The position numbers and the translations under genes are program-made. DNA of 64,000 bases from Phytohabitans flavus (lineage in GTDB: Bacteria; Actinomycetota; Actinomycetes; Mycobacteriales; Micromonosporaceae). Under the pieces are notes generated by a model. That model saw only the letters and a program-made list of their open reading frames with translations. It had not been told where the DNA came from and ran no database searches. Every line of letters begins with the position of its first letter. Position 1 is the stretch's first letter. The stretch is taken from NCBI RefSeq assembly GCF_011764545.1, contig NZ_AP022870.1, forward strand, positions 8,314,001-8,378,000, written 5' to 3'. This document shows positions 51,026 to 58,990 of the stretch, piece after piece.

Positions 51026-52681
51026 ATGGCGAAGATCCTGAGTTTCTCGGACAACGCCCGGCATCAGCTTGAGCACGGTGTCAACGCGCTGGCGGACGCG
51101 GTCAAGGTCACTCTCGGCCCGCGCGGGCGCAACGTCGTGCTGGACAAGAGGTTCGGCGCTCCGACGATCACGAACGACGGTGTGACGATCGCCAAGGAGA
51201 TCGAGCTCACCAACCCGTACCAGAATCTTGGCGCGCAGCTGGTCAAGGAGGTGGCGACGAAGACCAACGACGTCGCCGGCGACGGGACCACCACCGCGAC
51301 CGTGCTCGCCCAGGCCATGGTGCGTGAGGGCCTGCGCAACGTGGCCGCCGGCGCCAACCCGGCCGGCCTCAAGCGCGGCATCGACGCCGCCGCGGAGGCC
51401 GTGTCGAAGGCGCTGCTGGGCAAGGCGATCGAGGTCGCCGACAAGCAGTCCATCGCCCACGTCGCCACGATCTCGGCGCAGGACGCCACGATCGGCGACC
51501 TGATCGCCGAGGCGATGGAGAAGGTCGGCCGCGACGGTGTCATCACCGTCGAGGAGGGCTCCACCCTCGCCACCGAGCTTGAGGTCACCGAGGGCCTCCA
51601 GTTCGACAAGGGCTTCATCTCGCCGCACTTCGTGACCGACCCGGACGCGCAGGAAGCGGTGCTCGAAGACGCGTACGTGCTGATCACGACGCAGAAGATC
51701 TCCTCGGTGGAGGAGCTGCTGCCGCTCCTGGAGAAGGTGCTCCAGGCCAGCAAGCCGCTCCTGATCATCGCGGAGGATGTCGAGGGCCAGGCGCTGGCCA
51801 CGCTGGTGGTCAACGCGATCCGCAAGACCTTCAAGGTCTGCGCGGTCAAGGCCCCCGGCTTCGGCGACCGCCGCAAGGCGATGCTCCAGGACATGGCCAT
51901 CCTCACCGGCGGTGAGGTGGTCGCGCCCGAGCTCGGGTACAAGCTCGACTCGGTCGGCCTGGAGGTGCTGGGCACCGCTCGGCGCATCGTCGTCGACAAG
52001 GACAACACCACGGTCATCGAGGGCGGCGGCAACGACGCCGAGGTGACCGACCGGGTCTCCCAGATCCGCAAGGAGATCGAGGCTACGGACTCCGACTGGG
52101 ACCGGGAGAAGCTGGCCGAGCGGCTGGCCAAGCTCTCCGGCGGCATCGCGGTGATCAAGGCCGGCGGCGCGACCGAGGTCGAGCTGAAGGAGCGCAAGCA
52201 CCGCATTGAGGACGCCATCTCGGCGACCAAGGCCGCGGTCGAGGAAGGTACCGTGCCGGGCGGCGGCGCCGCGCTGGCGCAGGTGGCCCCGATGCTCGAC
52301 GGCGGGCTCGACTTCGCCGGCAACGCGGTCACCGCCGACGAGCTCGTCGGTGTCTCGATCGTCCGCAAGGCGCTCGACGAGCCGCTGCGCTGGATCGCTC
52401 AGAATGCCGGCCACGATGGCTACGTCGTGGTCAACAAGGTGCGGAGCAACGACTGGGGCTTCGGCCTCGACGCGGCCATTGGTCAGTACGTCGACCTGGT
52501 CAAGTCCGGCATCATCGACCCGGTCAAGGTGACCCGCAACGCCGTCACCAACGCCTCCTCGATCGCCGGGCTCCTGCTCACCACCGAGAGCCTGATCGTG
52601 GAGAAGCCGGAGAAGGCGGAGCCGGCGCCGGCCGGTGGCCACGGCCACGGGCACGGCCACCAGCACGGACCTGGTTTCTGA
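51026..52681 (+). CDS. groEL1: Chaperonin GroEL1 with histidine-rich C-terminus
   Basis: 551 residues. All chaperonin signatures are present: KVTLGPRGRNVVLDKRFGAPTITNDGVTIAKEIEL, the ATPase DVAGDGTTTATVLAQ, the VKAPGFGDRRKAMLQD apical-domain block, and VEEGTVPGGGAAL. The C-terminus is not the usual GGM repeat but GGHGHGHGHQHGPGF, the His-rich tail of actinobacterial GroEL1 (Cpn60.1) paralogues. A second groEL (GroEL2) is therefore expected elsewhere in the genome. AAGGGA at 51016-51021 is the ribosome site. ATP-driven protein folding, and metal binding through the tail. Confidence 0.97.
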   Translation: MAKILSFSDNARHQLEHGVNALADAVKVTLGPRGRNVVLDKRFGAPTITNDGVTIAKEIELTNPYQNLGAQLVKEVATKTNDVAGDGTTTATVLAQAMVREGLRNVAAGANPAGLKRGIDAAAEAVSKALLGKAIEVADKQSIAHVATISAQDATIGDLIAEAMEKVGRDGVITVEEGSTLATELEVTEGLQFDKGFISPHFVTDPDAQEAVLEDAYVLITTQKISSVEELLPLLEKVLQASKPLLIIAEDVEGQALATLVVNAIRKTFKVCAVKAPGFGDRRKAMLQDMAILTGGEVVAPELGYKLDSVGLEVLGTARRIVVDKDNTTVIEGGGNDAEVTDRVSQIRKEIEATDSDWDREKLAERLAKLSGGIAVIKAGGATEVELKERKHRIEDAISATKAAVEEGTVPGGGAALAQVAPMLDGGLDFAGNAVTADELVGVSIVRKALDEPLRWIAQNAGHDGYVVVNKVRSNDWGFGLDAAIGQYVDLVKSGIIDPVKVTRNAVTNASSIAGLLLTTESLIVEKPEKAEPAPAGGHGHGHGHQHGPGF

Positions 52682-52703
52682 TCTCTGATCCACCGGGACA
52701 CCA

Positions 52704-52729
52704 CGGAGGGGGCCTACGGGCCCCCTCCG
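52704..52729 (+). terminator. groESL terminator
   Basis: 11-bp perfect arms (52704-52714, 52719-52729), TACG loop, followed by CTTGTT. Confidence 0.88.
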
Positions 52730-52790
52730 CTTGTTACGGAGGGCTTACGAGGCTCCGCACGACCGCAAGCGGCGCGGCAGACTTGGGCCC

Positions 52791-54293
52791 ATGCGAAACG
52801 GCGTGCGCGGAGCCCTGGCGGGGGTCGTCGCCGCCGCGGTGGCCCTTGGGCTGGCGGAGTTCGTGGCGGTGTTCACGGGCGCCCGCTCGGCACCGCTTGT
52901 GGCGGTCGGCGGGGTCGTCGTAGATCACGTGCCTGAACCGCTCAAGCAGTTCGCCATCGATGTCTTCGGCACCCACGACAAGACCGCTCTCCTGGTCGGC
53001 ACGGTGGTGCTGCTCGCCGCGTTCGCCGCGCTGATCGGCTGGCTGGCGGTCCGCAACATCTGGTTCGGCGTGGCCGGCATCGCCATCTTCGGCCTGGTCG
53101 GCGTCGCGGCGGCCGTGACGAGGCCGGACGCCGGCGCGGGAGCCGCTGTGCCGTCGTTGCTCGGCGCCGCGGTGGCCGGTCTGGTGCTCTGGCGCCTTCT
53201 CGCCGGCCCGGCTGAGCCGGGCGACTCCGCTGACCGCCGCCGCTTCCTTACGAACGTGGCCGTGGTGGCCGGTGTCGCGGCCGTGAGCGGGCTGGGCGGT
53301 CGCTGGCTGGCCACCCGGCGGACTGTGACGGAGGCGCGCAGGGCGGTGCGGCTGCCGGTCCCGGCCAGCCCCGCGCCGGCCGTGCCCAGCGGATCGGACC
53401 TCAGCCTCACCCAGCTCGCGCCGTACGTCACCTCGAACCGCGACTTCTACCGCATCGACACCGCGCTCGTACTGCCGCAGGTCGACCCGGCGTCCTGGAC
53501 GCTGCGGATCCACGGCCGGGTACGCAACCCGGTCACGCTCACCTTCGACCAGCTGCTGGCCCGGCCGATGGTCGAGCGGTACGTGACGCTCGCCTGCGTC
53601 TCCAACGAGGTGGGCGGCGACCTCATCGGCAACGCGCGCTGGCTGGGCGTACCGCTGAAGGAGCTGCTCGAAGAGGCCCAGCCGCTGGAGGGTGCCGACC
53701 AGGTCGTAGGGCGCTCGGCCGACGGCTGGACCTGTGGCACGCCCACCGCGGTACTCCTCGACGGCCGGGACGCCCTGCTGGCGGTCGGGATGAACGGCGA
53801 GCCGCTCCCGATCCAGCACGGCTTCCCGGCGCGGATGGTGGTCCCTGGGCTGTACGGCTACGTGTCCGCCTGTAAGTGGATCACCGAGCTGGAGCTGACC
53901 AGCTTCGCCGACTTCGACGCGTACTGGGTGCCGCGCGGCTGGTCCGCTCAAGGGCCGATCAAGACCGAGTCCCGGATCGACACGCCCCGCTCGCGCAACA
54001 ACCTCTCCGCCGGCCCGGTGACCGTCGCCGGGGTGGCCTGGGCGCAGCACCGCGGCATCCGCAAGGTGGAGGTACGGGTCGACGGCGGGCCGTGGCAGGA
54101 GGCGACCCTGGCCCGTTCGGTGTCGATCGACACGTGGGTGCAGTGGTCCTGGCGTTGGGAGGCGACGTCAGGCAAGCACCGGCTACAGGTACGCGCCACG
54201 GACGCGACCGGCTATGTGCAGACGGAGGAGGAGCGGCCACCGGCCCCGGACGGCGCTACTGGCTGGCACTCGGTCGACGTTGAGGTGGGATAG
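52791..54293 (+). CDS. Membrane-anchored molybdopterin-dependent oxidoreductase (sulfite oxidase/YedY family)
   Basis: 500 residues, ATG 52791. Four hydrophobic helices (about residues 7-28, 62-82, 87-107, 117-137), a twin-Arg-like patch (DRRRFLTNVAVVAGVAAVSG, ~148), then the catalytic domain. It shows VDPASWTLRIHGRVRNPVTLTFDQLL, the cofactor Cys near residue 269 in LACVSNEVGGDLIGNARW, VVPGLYGYVSACKWITELEL, and a C-terminal Ig-like dimerisation domain (GIRKVEVRVDGGPWQEATL). It oxidises or reduces a sulfur-type or carbonyl substrate at the outer face; no haem partner is adjacent. The 3' end overlaps the convergent whiB-like gene by 38 nt. Confidence 0.93.
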   Translation: MRNGVRGALAGVVAAAVALGLAEFVAVFTGARSAPLVAVGGVVVDHVPEPLKQFAIDVFGTHDKTALLVGTVVLLAAFAALIGWLAVRNIWFGVAGIAIFGLVGVAAAVTRPDAGAGAAVPSLLGAAVAGLVLWRLLAGPAEPGDSADRRRFLTNVAVVAGVAAVSGLGGRWLATRRTVTEARRAVRLPVPASPAPAVPSGSDLSLTQLAPYVTSNRDFYRIDTALVLPQVDPASWTLRIHGRVRNPVTLTFDQLLARPMVERYVTLACVSNEVGGDLIGNARWLGVPLKELLEEAQPLEGADQVVGRSADGWTCGTPTAVLLDGRDALLAVGMNGEPLPIQHGFPARMVVPGLYGYVSACKWITELELTSFADFDAYWVPRGWSAQGPIKTESRIDTPRSRNNLSAGPVTVAGVAWAQHRGIRKVEVRVDGGPWQEATLARSVSIDTWVQWSWRWEATSGKHRLQVRATDATGYVQTEEERPPAPDGATGWHSVDVEVG

Positions 54294-54654
54294 CCGGCAC
54301 GGCCTTGTGCGGCCGGCCAAGTCGCGCTTCAAGGCGGGCCACGTCGACCCGGGCCTGGTGCCGGTCGGCCAGGTCCTCCCAGCCGACGGCGAGCAGCCGC
54401 AGCCGCTCGGACTCGCTGAAGCCGCCCCACACGCCGTACGGCTCACGGACCGCCAGCGCGTGCGCGGCACACTCCGCGCGTACCGGACACGAGTGGCAGA
54501 AGGACTTCGCCTTTGCCTCACGACGGTTGCGCGACGAGCCGCGCTCACCGTCGGGGTGGAAGAACTGCGCGCTGTCTCTACCCCGGCAGGCGCCCAGCCG
54601 CTGCCAGTCCCAGATGTCGGCGATGGGACCGGGCAGTCTGCTCACGTTGGACAT
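54256..54654 (-). CDS. WhiB-family iron-sulfur transcription regulator
   Basis: 132 residues from ATG 54654 (GGAGGAG at 54662-54668). Four cluster ligands at Cys 23, 53, 56 and 62 (GACRG, FCHSCPVRAEC), the turn GVWGG, and a basic C-terminal helix. These proteins bind a [4Fe-4S] cluster and the principal sigma factor. By its place near the BldM-like regulator and guaB it corresponds to a developmental or redox WhiB-like protein; the exact paralogue is not assigned. The C-terminus beyond the GVWGG turn is longer than in minimal family members. Confidence 0.95.
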   Translation of the reverse strand: MSNVSRLPGPIADIWDWQRLGACRGRDSAQFFHPDGERGSSRNRREAKAKSFCHSCPVRAECAAHALAVREPYGVWGGFSESERLRLLAVGWEDLADRHQARVDVARLEARLGRPHKAVPAIPPQRRPSASQ

Positions 54655-54824
54655 CGGCACTCCTCCCACGGGCCGCTCCGGCCACGCGAACCACGAATTA
54701 CCCGCGTGCGCCCGTAGGGAAACCGGCGTGTCTTCTGTCGGGAACTTTCAACTTCTTTAGTCCGAAAGCCCGTAATGATCACTTGGTTCCGTGGTCTCCT
54801 CCTCAGAGGAAGAGGAGGATCACA

Positions 54825-55693
54825 GTGCGTACCGTCCTCGTGTGTGTCCGGACACCGCTCGCGGCGCAAACCGTCGCGTCCGCCGCTGCCCGTCTCGGGA
54901 TGAGCGGCGCCGTGCGAACCGCCGTATCGGAGACCGAAGCCTTACTTCGGCTGGCCGAGCGCCCCGCCGACATAATCCTCGCGGATACCACGCTGACCAG
55001 GCGGGACAGCGTCGGCTTCACCCGGCGGGCCTTGATGCGGGCGCCCGGGGCGGTGATCATCCTCTTCGGCGCCGAAGACCCCGCGTGGCGGCTGCCACCA
55101 TCGCCGCCGGCGCCCGTGGCGTGCTGCGCGGTGGCGGTGACCACGACCTGGTGAGCATCGTCGCCAAGGCGCTGCTGCTCTGCCTGCCCGAAGCCGCCCG
55201 CCCGGCCGCCGCCCGGCCTGCGGTGTCGCGGTCCGGCGAGGCGGTGGCGGTGGCCGGTGAGCCCGCCGCCGACCCGGCGCTGCCCGCCGACAACGCGGGC
55301 GGTGCCGCCGTCGCCCTGCCGGCGAACGGCCCGCTGTCGCGTACCCCGCAGCCCTCGATGGTGCCGGTGCAGCGCGGCGACCAGCTCGACGTGGGCCCAG
55401 GTGGGCCCGGCCGGCCGCCCGGCGCGAGCCCGAACACCGGCCCGAGCTGGCGGGTCGGTCCGCGCACCGGCGACCGGCCCGAGGTAGTGGCCCGGCGCAT
55501 GACGCTGACCGAGCGCGAGCTACAGGTCCTGCGCGGCATGGCCGACGGCAAGAGCAACGCGGAGATCGGGCGCGAGCTATTCGTCTCCGAGGACACGGTC
55601 AAGACCCACGCCCGGCGGCTGTTTCGCAAGCTTGGCGCCCGCGACCGGGCGCACGCAGTCGCCGCGGGTTTTCGGGCCGGCCTCGTCGCGTGA
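54825..55693 (+). CDS. Atypical LuxR/NarL-type response regulator, BldM-like; frame broken at ~55081
   Basis: About 290 residues. GTG 54825 follows AGAGGAGG at 54811-54818. The receiver (VRTVLVCVRTPLAAQTVASAAARLG) lacks the acidic pair normally at its first strand, but keeps an Asp in IILADTTL. One extra C in CCCC 55079-55082 restores AEDPRVAAATIAAGARGVLRGG. A long Ala/Pro/Gly linker follows, then the HTH TLTERELQVLRGMADGKSNAEIGRELFVSEDTVKTHARRLFRKLGARDRAHAVA, very close to BldM and WhiI of Streptomyces, which also lie near guaB. Probably regulates development without phosphorylation. Confidence 0.88.
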
Positions 55694-55708
55694 CCGCGGC
55701 GGGGCGGA

Positions 55709-56110
55709 TCAGGAGTCGTCGTCGGAGCCCTCGGACAGGGTGTCGTGCACACCGTCCGCGTAGCCCCGCGCATACTCCCAGGTCACGTAGTGGTCGGGAT
55801 CCGGGTCATACGCCGGCTCGTGCACCCGGGGACGCCCCGAGTTGAGCAGGTGGCGCAGGTTACCCCGGAGCAGGTCCCAGTCGAAGTAGTGCGGCTCATG
55901 GCAGTCTTCGCACTCGATCACGAGCCCACGGATGCCGATGGGGCTCAGCAGAGCCTGATAGATTTCGAGGTCAGCCAAGTCCTCCAGCACGTCCTGCCGC
56001 TCAGCGTCGGACAGCGGGTCGAGCTGGGGGTCCTCACCGAGGTCCTCCAGCCCCGCGGACGGGTCAGCGGGATCGCCGTTGAACGGGTCGATCGGCTCGT
56101 CGTGCTGCAC
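55709..56110 (-). CDS. DUF5319 family protein
   Basis: 133 residues from GTG 56110. Acidic N-terminus (VQHDEPIDPFNGDPADPSAGLEDLGEDPQ), helices LSDAERQDVLEDLADLEIYQALLSPIGIRGLVIECEDCHEPHYFDWDLLRGNL with a CxxC pair, and RPRVHEPAYDPDPDHYVTWEYARGYADGV. The family is conserved beside guaB in actinobacteria; role unknown, CxxC suggests metal. TACGGT lies 6 nt before the GTG, which favours a leaderless start, whereas longer frames upstream read into the guaB promoter. Confidence 0.9.
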   Translation of the reverse strand: MQHDEPIDPFNGDPADPSAGLEDLGEDPQLDPLSDAERQDVLEDLADLEIYQALLSPIGIRGLVIECEDCHEPHYFDWDLLRGNLRHLLNSGRPRVHEPAYDPDPDHYVTWEYARGYADGVHDTLSEGSDDDS

Positions 56111-56260
56111 CCCTCCACCGTAGTCGCAACCCAGCTCTCCGCGTGTGCCGCGCGTCTGCCGGCGTACCCCAGTTGTGATCCGTCGAGCCGCCGGTCGGCG
56201 CGGAAGGGCGAGCCCACAGATGGGTACGATGAACCATCGCGTCACCGAGAGGACTCAATT

Positions 56261-57754
56261 GTGGATAACCTGCCCGCCGCTGAGACTGTGCCGATCGGGC
56301 TGACCTTTGACGATGTGCTGCTCCAGCCCGCCGAGTCTGAGATCATCCCGAGCCAGGTGCACACCGCGACCCAGGTGAGCCGCAACGTCAGCGTGGCGAT
56401 TCCGCTGATGTCGAGCCCGATGGACACGGTGACCGAGGCGCGGATGGCCATCGCGATGGCTCGCCAGGGCGGCCTGGGCGTGCTGCACCGCAACCTCTCG
56501 ATCGAAGACCAGGCGCTCCAGGTCGACCAGGTCAAGCGCTCCGAGGCGGGCATGGTGACCAACCCGATCACCTGTAGCCCGGACGACACGCTGCGAGACG
56601 TCGACGCCCTCTGCGGGCGTTACCGGATCTCCGGTGCGCCGGTCACCGACGCCAACGGCACGCTGGTCGGCATCGTCACCAACCGCGACATGCGGTTCGT
56701 GACCGACGGCAACACCCCGGTGCGCGAGATCATGACCCGGATGCCGCTGGTCACCGCGCGGGTCGGGGTCTCCAAGGACGAGGCGCTCGCCCTGCTGCGC
56801 CAGCACAAGGTGGAGAAGCTGCCGATCGTCGACGAGGCTGGCCGGCTGCGCGGGCTGATCACGGTCAAGGACTTCACCAAGAGCGAGCAGTACCCGGACG
56901 CCACCAAGGACCCGGCCGGCCGGCTGCGGGTCGCCGCGGCGGTCGGCGTGGGCGAAGACGCGTACAAGCGGGCCCGCGCGCTGGTCGACGCCGCCGTCGA
57001 CGTGCTCATCGTCGACACCGCGCACGGTCACCAGCGGGCCGTGCTGGAGATGGTCGCCCGGCTGAAGAAAGACACCACGGTCGACGTGGTGGGTGGCAAC
57101 GTGGCGACGTACGCGGGGGCGAAGGCGCTGGTCGAGGCGGGTGCCGACGCGGTCAAGGTGGGTGTCGGGCCGGGCGCCATCTGCACCACGCGGGTGGTGG
57201 CCGGCGTGGGCGTGCCGCAGATCACCGCCGTGATGGAGGCTACTCGGGCCTGCCGCCCGGCCGGCGTTCCGGTGATCGCGGACGGCGGCATCCAGTACTC
57301 CGGCGACATCGCGAAGGCCCTCGTGGCCGGCGCGGACACGGTGATGCTCGGCAGCCTGCTCGCCGGCTGCGAGGAGAGCCCGGGCGAGTTGCTCTTCATC
57401 AACGGCAAGCAGTTCAAGGCATACCGGGGGATGGGGTCGCTCGGCGCGATGCAGTCGCGTGGGCAGGCCCGGTCCTACTCCAAGGACCGCTACTTCCAGG
57501 ACGACGTGCTCAGCGAGGAAAAGCTGGTGCCCGAGGGCGTCGAGGGCCAGGTGCCCTACCGCGGGCCGCTGTCCCAGGTCGCCCACCAGCTCATCGGCGG
57601 CCTCCGGCTGGCCATGGGGTATGTCGGCGCGGAGAGCATCACCGAGCTGCACCGCCGTGGCCAGCTCATCCGGATCACCGCGGCCGGGCTCAAGGAGAGC
57701 CACCCGCACGACATCCAGATGACCGTCGAGGCGCCCAACTACCACACGCGATAG
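56261..57754 (+). CDS. guaB: IMP dehydrogenase
   Basis: 497 residues from GTG 56261 (GAGAGGA at 56248-56254). Makes XMP from IMP with NAD. LTFDDVLLQPAESEI, two CBS domains (about residues 105-210), VDTAHGHQ, VGGNVATYAGAKAL, the catalytic loop GVGPGAICTTR with Cys 308, and DGGIQYSGDIAKAL, then the flap SKDRYFQ. First of a guaB-guaB3 pair; guaA follows 5.5 kb later, so the GMP branch is dispersed over 7 kb. Possible -10 TACGAT at 56225-56230. Confidence 0.98.
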   Translation: MDNLPAAETVPIGLTFDDVLLQPAESEIIPSQVHTATQVSRNVSVAIPLMSSPMDTVTEARMAIAMARQGGLGVLHRNLSIEDQALQVDQVKRSEAGMVTNPITCSPDDTLRDVDALCGRYRISGAPVTDANGTLVGIVTNRDMRFVTDGNTPVREIMTRMPLVTARVGVSKDEALALLRQHKVEKLPIVDEAGRLRGLITVKDFTKSEQYPDATKDPAGRLRVAAAVGVGEDAYKRARALVDAAVDVLIVDTAHGHQRAVLEMVARLKKDTTVDVVGGNVATYAGAKALVEAGADAVKVGVGPGAICTTRVVAGVGVPQITAVMEATRACRPAGVPVIADGGIQYSGDIAKALVAGADTVMLGSLLAGCEESPGELLFINGKQFKAYRGMGSLGAMQSRGQARSYSKDRYFQDDVLSEEKLVPEGVEGQVPYRGPLSQVAHQLIGGLRLAMGYVGAESITELHRRGQLIRITAAGLKESHPHDIQMTVEAPNYHTR

Positions 57755-57763
57755 GAGCGACCC

Positions 57764-58882
57764 GTGCGTGACGTGGTCGAGATCGGGTTGGGAAAGACCG
57801 CGCAGCGCGGATACCACCTCGACGACATTGCGATCGTGCCGAGCCGCCGTACGCGGGACGTCGACGACGTGTCCACGGCCTGGCAGCTCGACGCGTACCC
57901 CTTTGAAATCCCATGCGTGGCGCATCCGTCGGATGCCACCATGAGCCCGGCGACGGCCGTTGCCCTTGGCCGCCAAGGCGGCCTCGGCGTGCTCAACGTC
58001 GAGGGCCTGTGGACCCGCTACGAGAACCCGACGAAGATCCTCGAGGAGCTGTCCACGCTCGACGAGGAGGCGCCCGCGACGCGGCGTCTTCAGGAGGTGT
58101 ACGCCGAGCCGATCCGCCCGGACCTGATCGCCGAGCGGGTGCGCGCGATCCGCGAGGGCGGCGTGACCGTCGCCGTGCGCGTGTCGCCGCAGCACACCCT
58201 CGCGCTCGCTCCGGTGATCCTCGACGCGGGCGTCGACATCCTGGTCATCCAGGGCACGCTTGTCTCGGCGGAGCACGTCTCCACGACTGACGAGCCGCTC
58301 AACCTCAAGGAGTTCATCGCCGACCTCGACCTGCCGGTGATCGCGGGTGGCTGCACCGACTACAAGACCGCGCTGCACCTCATGCGCACCGGTGCGGCCG
58401 GCGTGATCGTGGGCGTGGGCGCCGACGAGTGGTCCACTACGGACACCGTGCTCGGCATCCGGGTCCCGATGGCCACGGCGATCGCCGACGCCGCCGCGGC
58501 CCGGCGCGACTACCTCGACGAGACCGGCGGGCGGTACGTGCACCTGATCGCCGACGGTGACATCCAGACCTCGGGCGACATCGCCAAGGCGCTCGGCTGC
58601 GGTGCCGACGCGGTGATGCTCGGCGAGCCGCTCTCGCTCTGCGAGGAGGCACCGGGGATGGGCGCGTGGTGGCACTCGGCCGCCAGCCACCCGAAGCTGC
58701 CGCGGGGCGCGTTCGGTGTGGCCGGCGAGCCTCTGGGCAGCATGGAAAAGGTGCTGTACGGGCCGGCCGACGAGCCGGACGGGCAGCTCAACCTCTTCGG
58801 CGGGCTCAAGCGGGCAATGGCCAAGTGCGGCTACCGCGACGTCAAGGAGTTCCAGCGGGTCGGCTTGGTTCTTGATAGGTAG
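57764..58882 (+). CDS. guaB3: GuaB3-family IMP dehydrogenase-related protein
   Basis: 372 residues, GTG 57764 (AGGAG at 57753-57757), 9 nt after guaB. A TIM barrel without CBS domains: VEIGLGKTAQRGYHLDDIAIVPSRRTRD, VALGRQGGLGVLN, VAVRVSPQHTLAL, VIAGGCTDYKTAL, and ADGDIQTSGDIAKALGCGADAVML. The IMPDH catalytic-loop Cys is missing: GVGADEWSTTDTV aligns with GVGPGAICTTRVV of the neighbouring GuaB. Some GuaB3 proteins have been reported as GMP reductases; with Ser in place of Cys, catalysis here is doubtful. Ends in a strong terminator. Confidence 0.93.
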   Translation: MRDVVEIGLGKTAQRGYHLDDIAIVPSRRTRDVDDVSTAWQLDAYPFEIPCVAHPSDATMSPATAVALGRQGGLGVLNVEGLWTRYENPTKILEELSTLDEEAPATRRLQEVYAEPIRPDLIAERVRAIREGGVTVAVRVSPQHTLALAPVILDAGVDILVIQGTLVSAEHVSTTDEPLNLKEFIADLDLPVIAGGCTDYKTALHLMRTGAAGVIVGVGADEWSTTDTVLGIRVPMATAIADAAAARRDYLDETGGRYVHLIADGDIQTSGDIAKALGCGADAVMLGEPLSLCEEAPGMGAWWHSAASHPKLPRGAFGVAGEPLGSMEKVLYGPADEPDGQLNLFGGLKRAMAKCGYRDVKEFQRVGLVLDR

Positions 58883-58900
58883 CGATACTCCATCTTTGTC

Positions 58901-58940
58901 GCTGGTCGTCGCGTCGCGTGCCCGCGACGCGACGACCAGC
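58901..58940 (+). terminator. Terminator of guaB-guaB3
   Basis: 18-bp perfect arms (58901-58918, 58923-58940) around TGCC, 18 nt after the stop. Confidence 0.9.
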
Positions 58941-58990
58941 TCCGGAACAACTTTCTTGTCGCTTTCGGCGCGAGAGAGGACGCTCCCTAC

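Noticed and set aside
50585..52693. 702-codon minus-strand frame opposite groESL
   Set aside because: Antisense shadow of two universally conserved genes.
500..55090. Programmed ribosomal frameshifting as the cause of the frame breaks
   Set aside because: The sites lack consistent slippery heptamers and downstream structures, fall in unrelated genes, and all need the same one-base addition; error is simpler.
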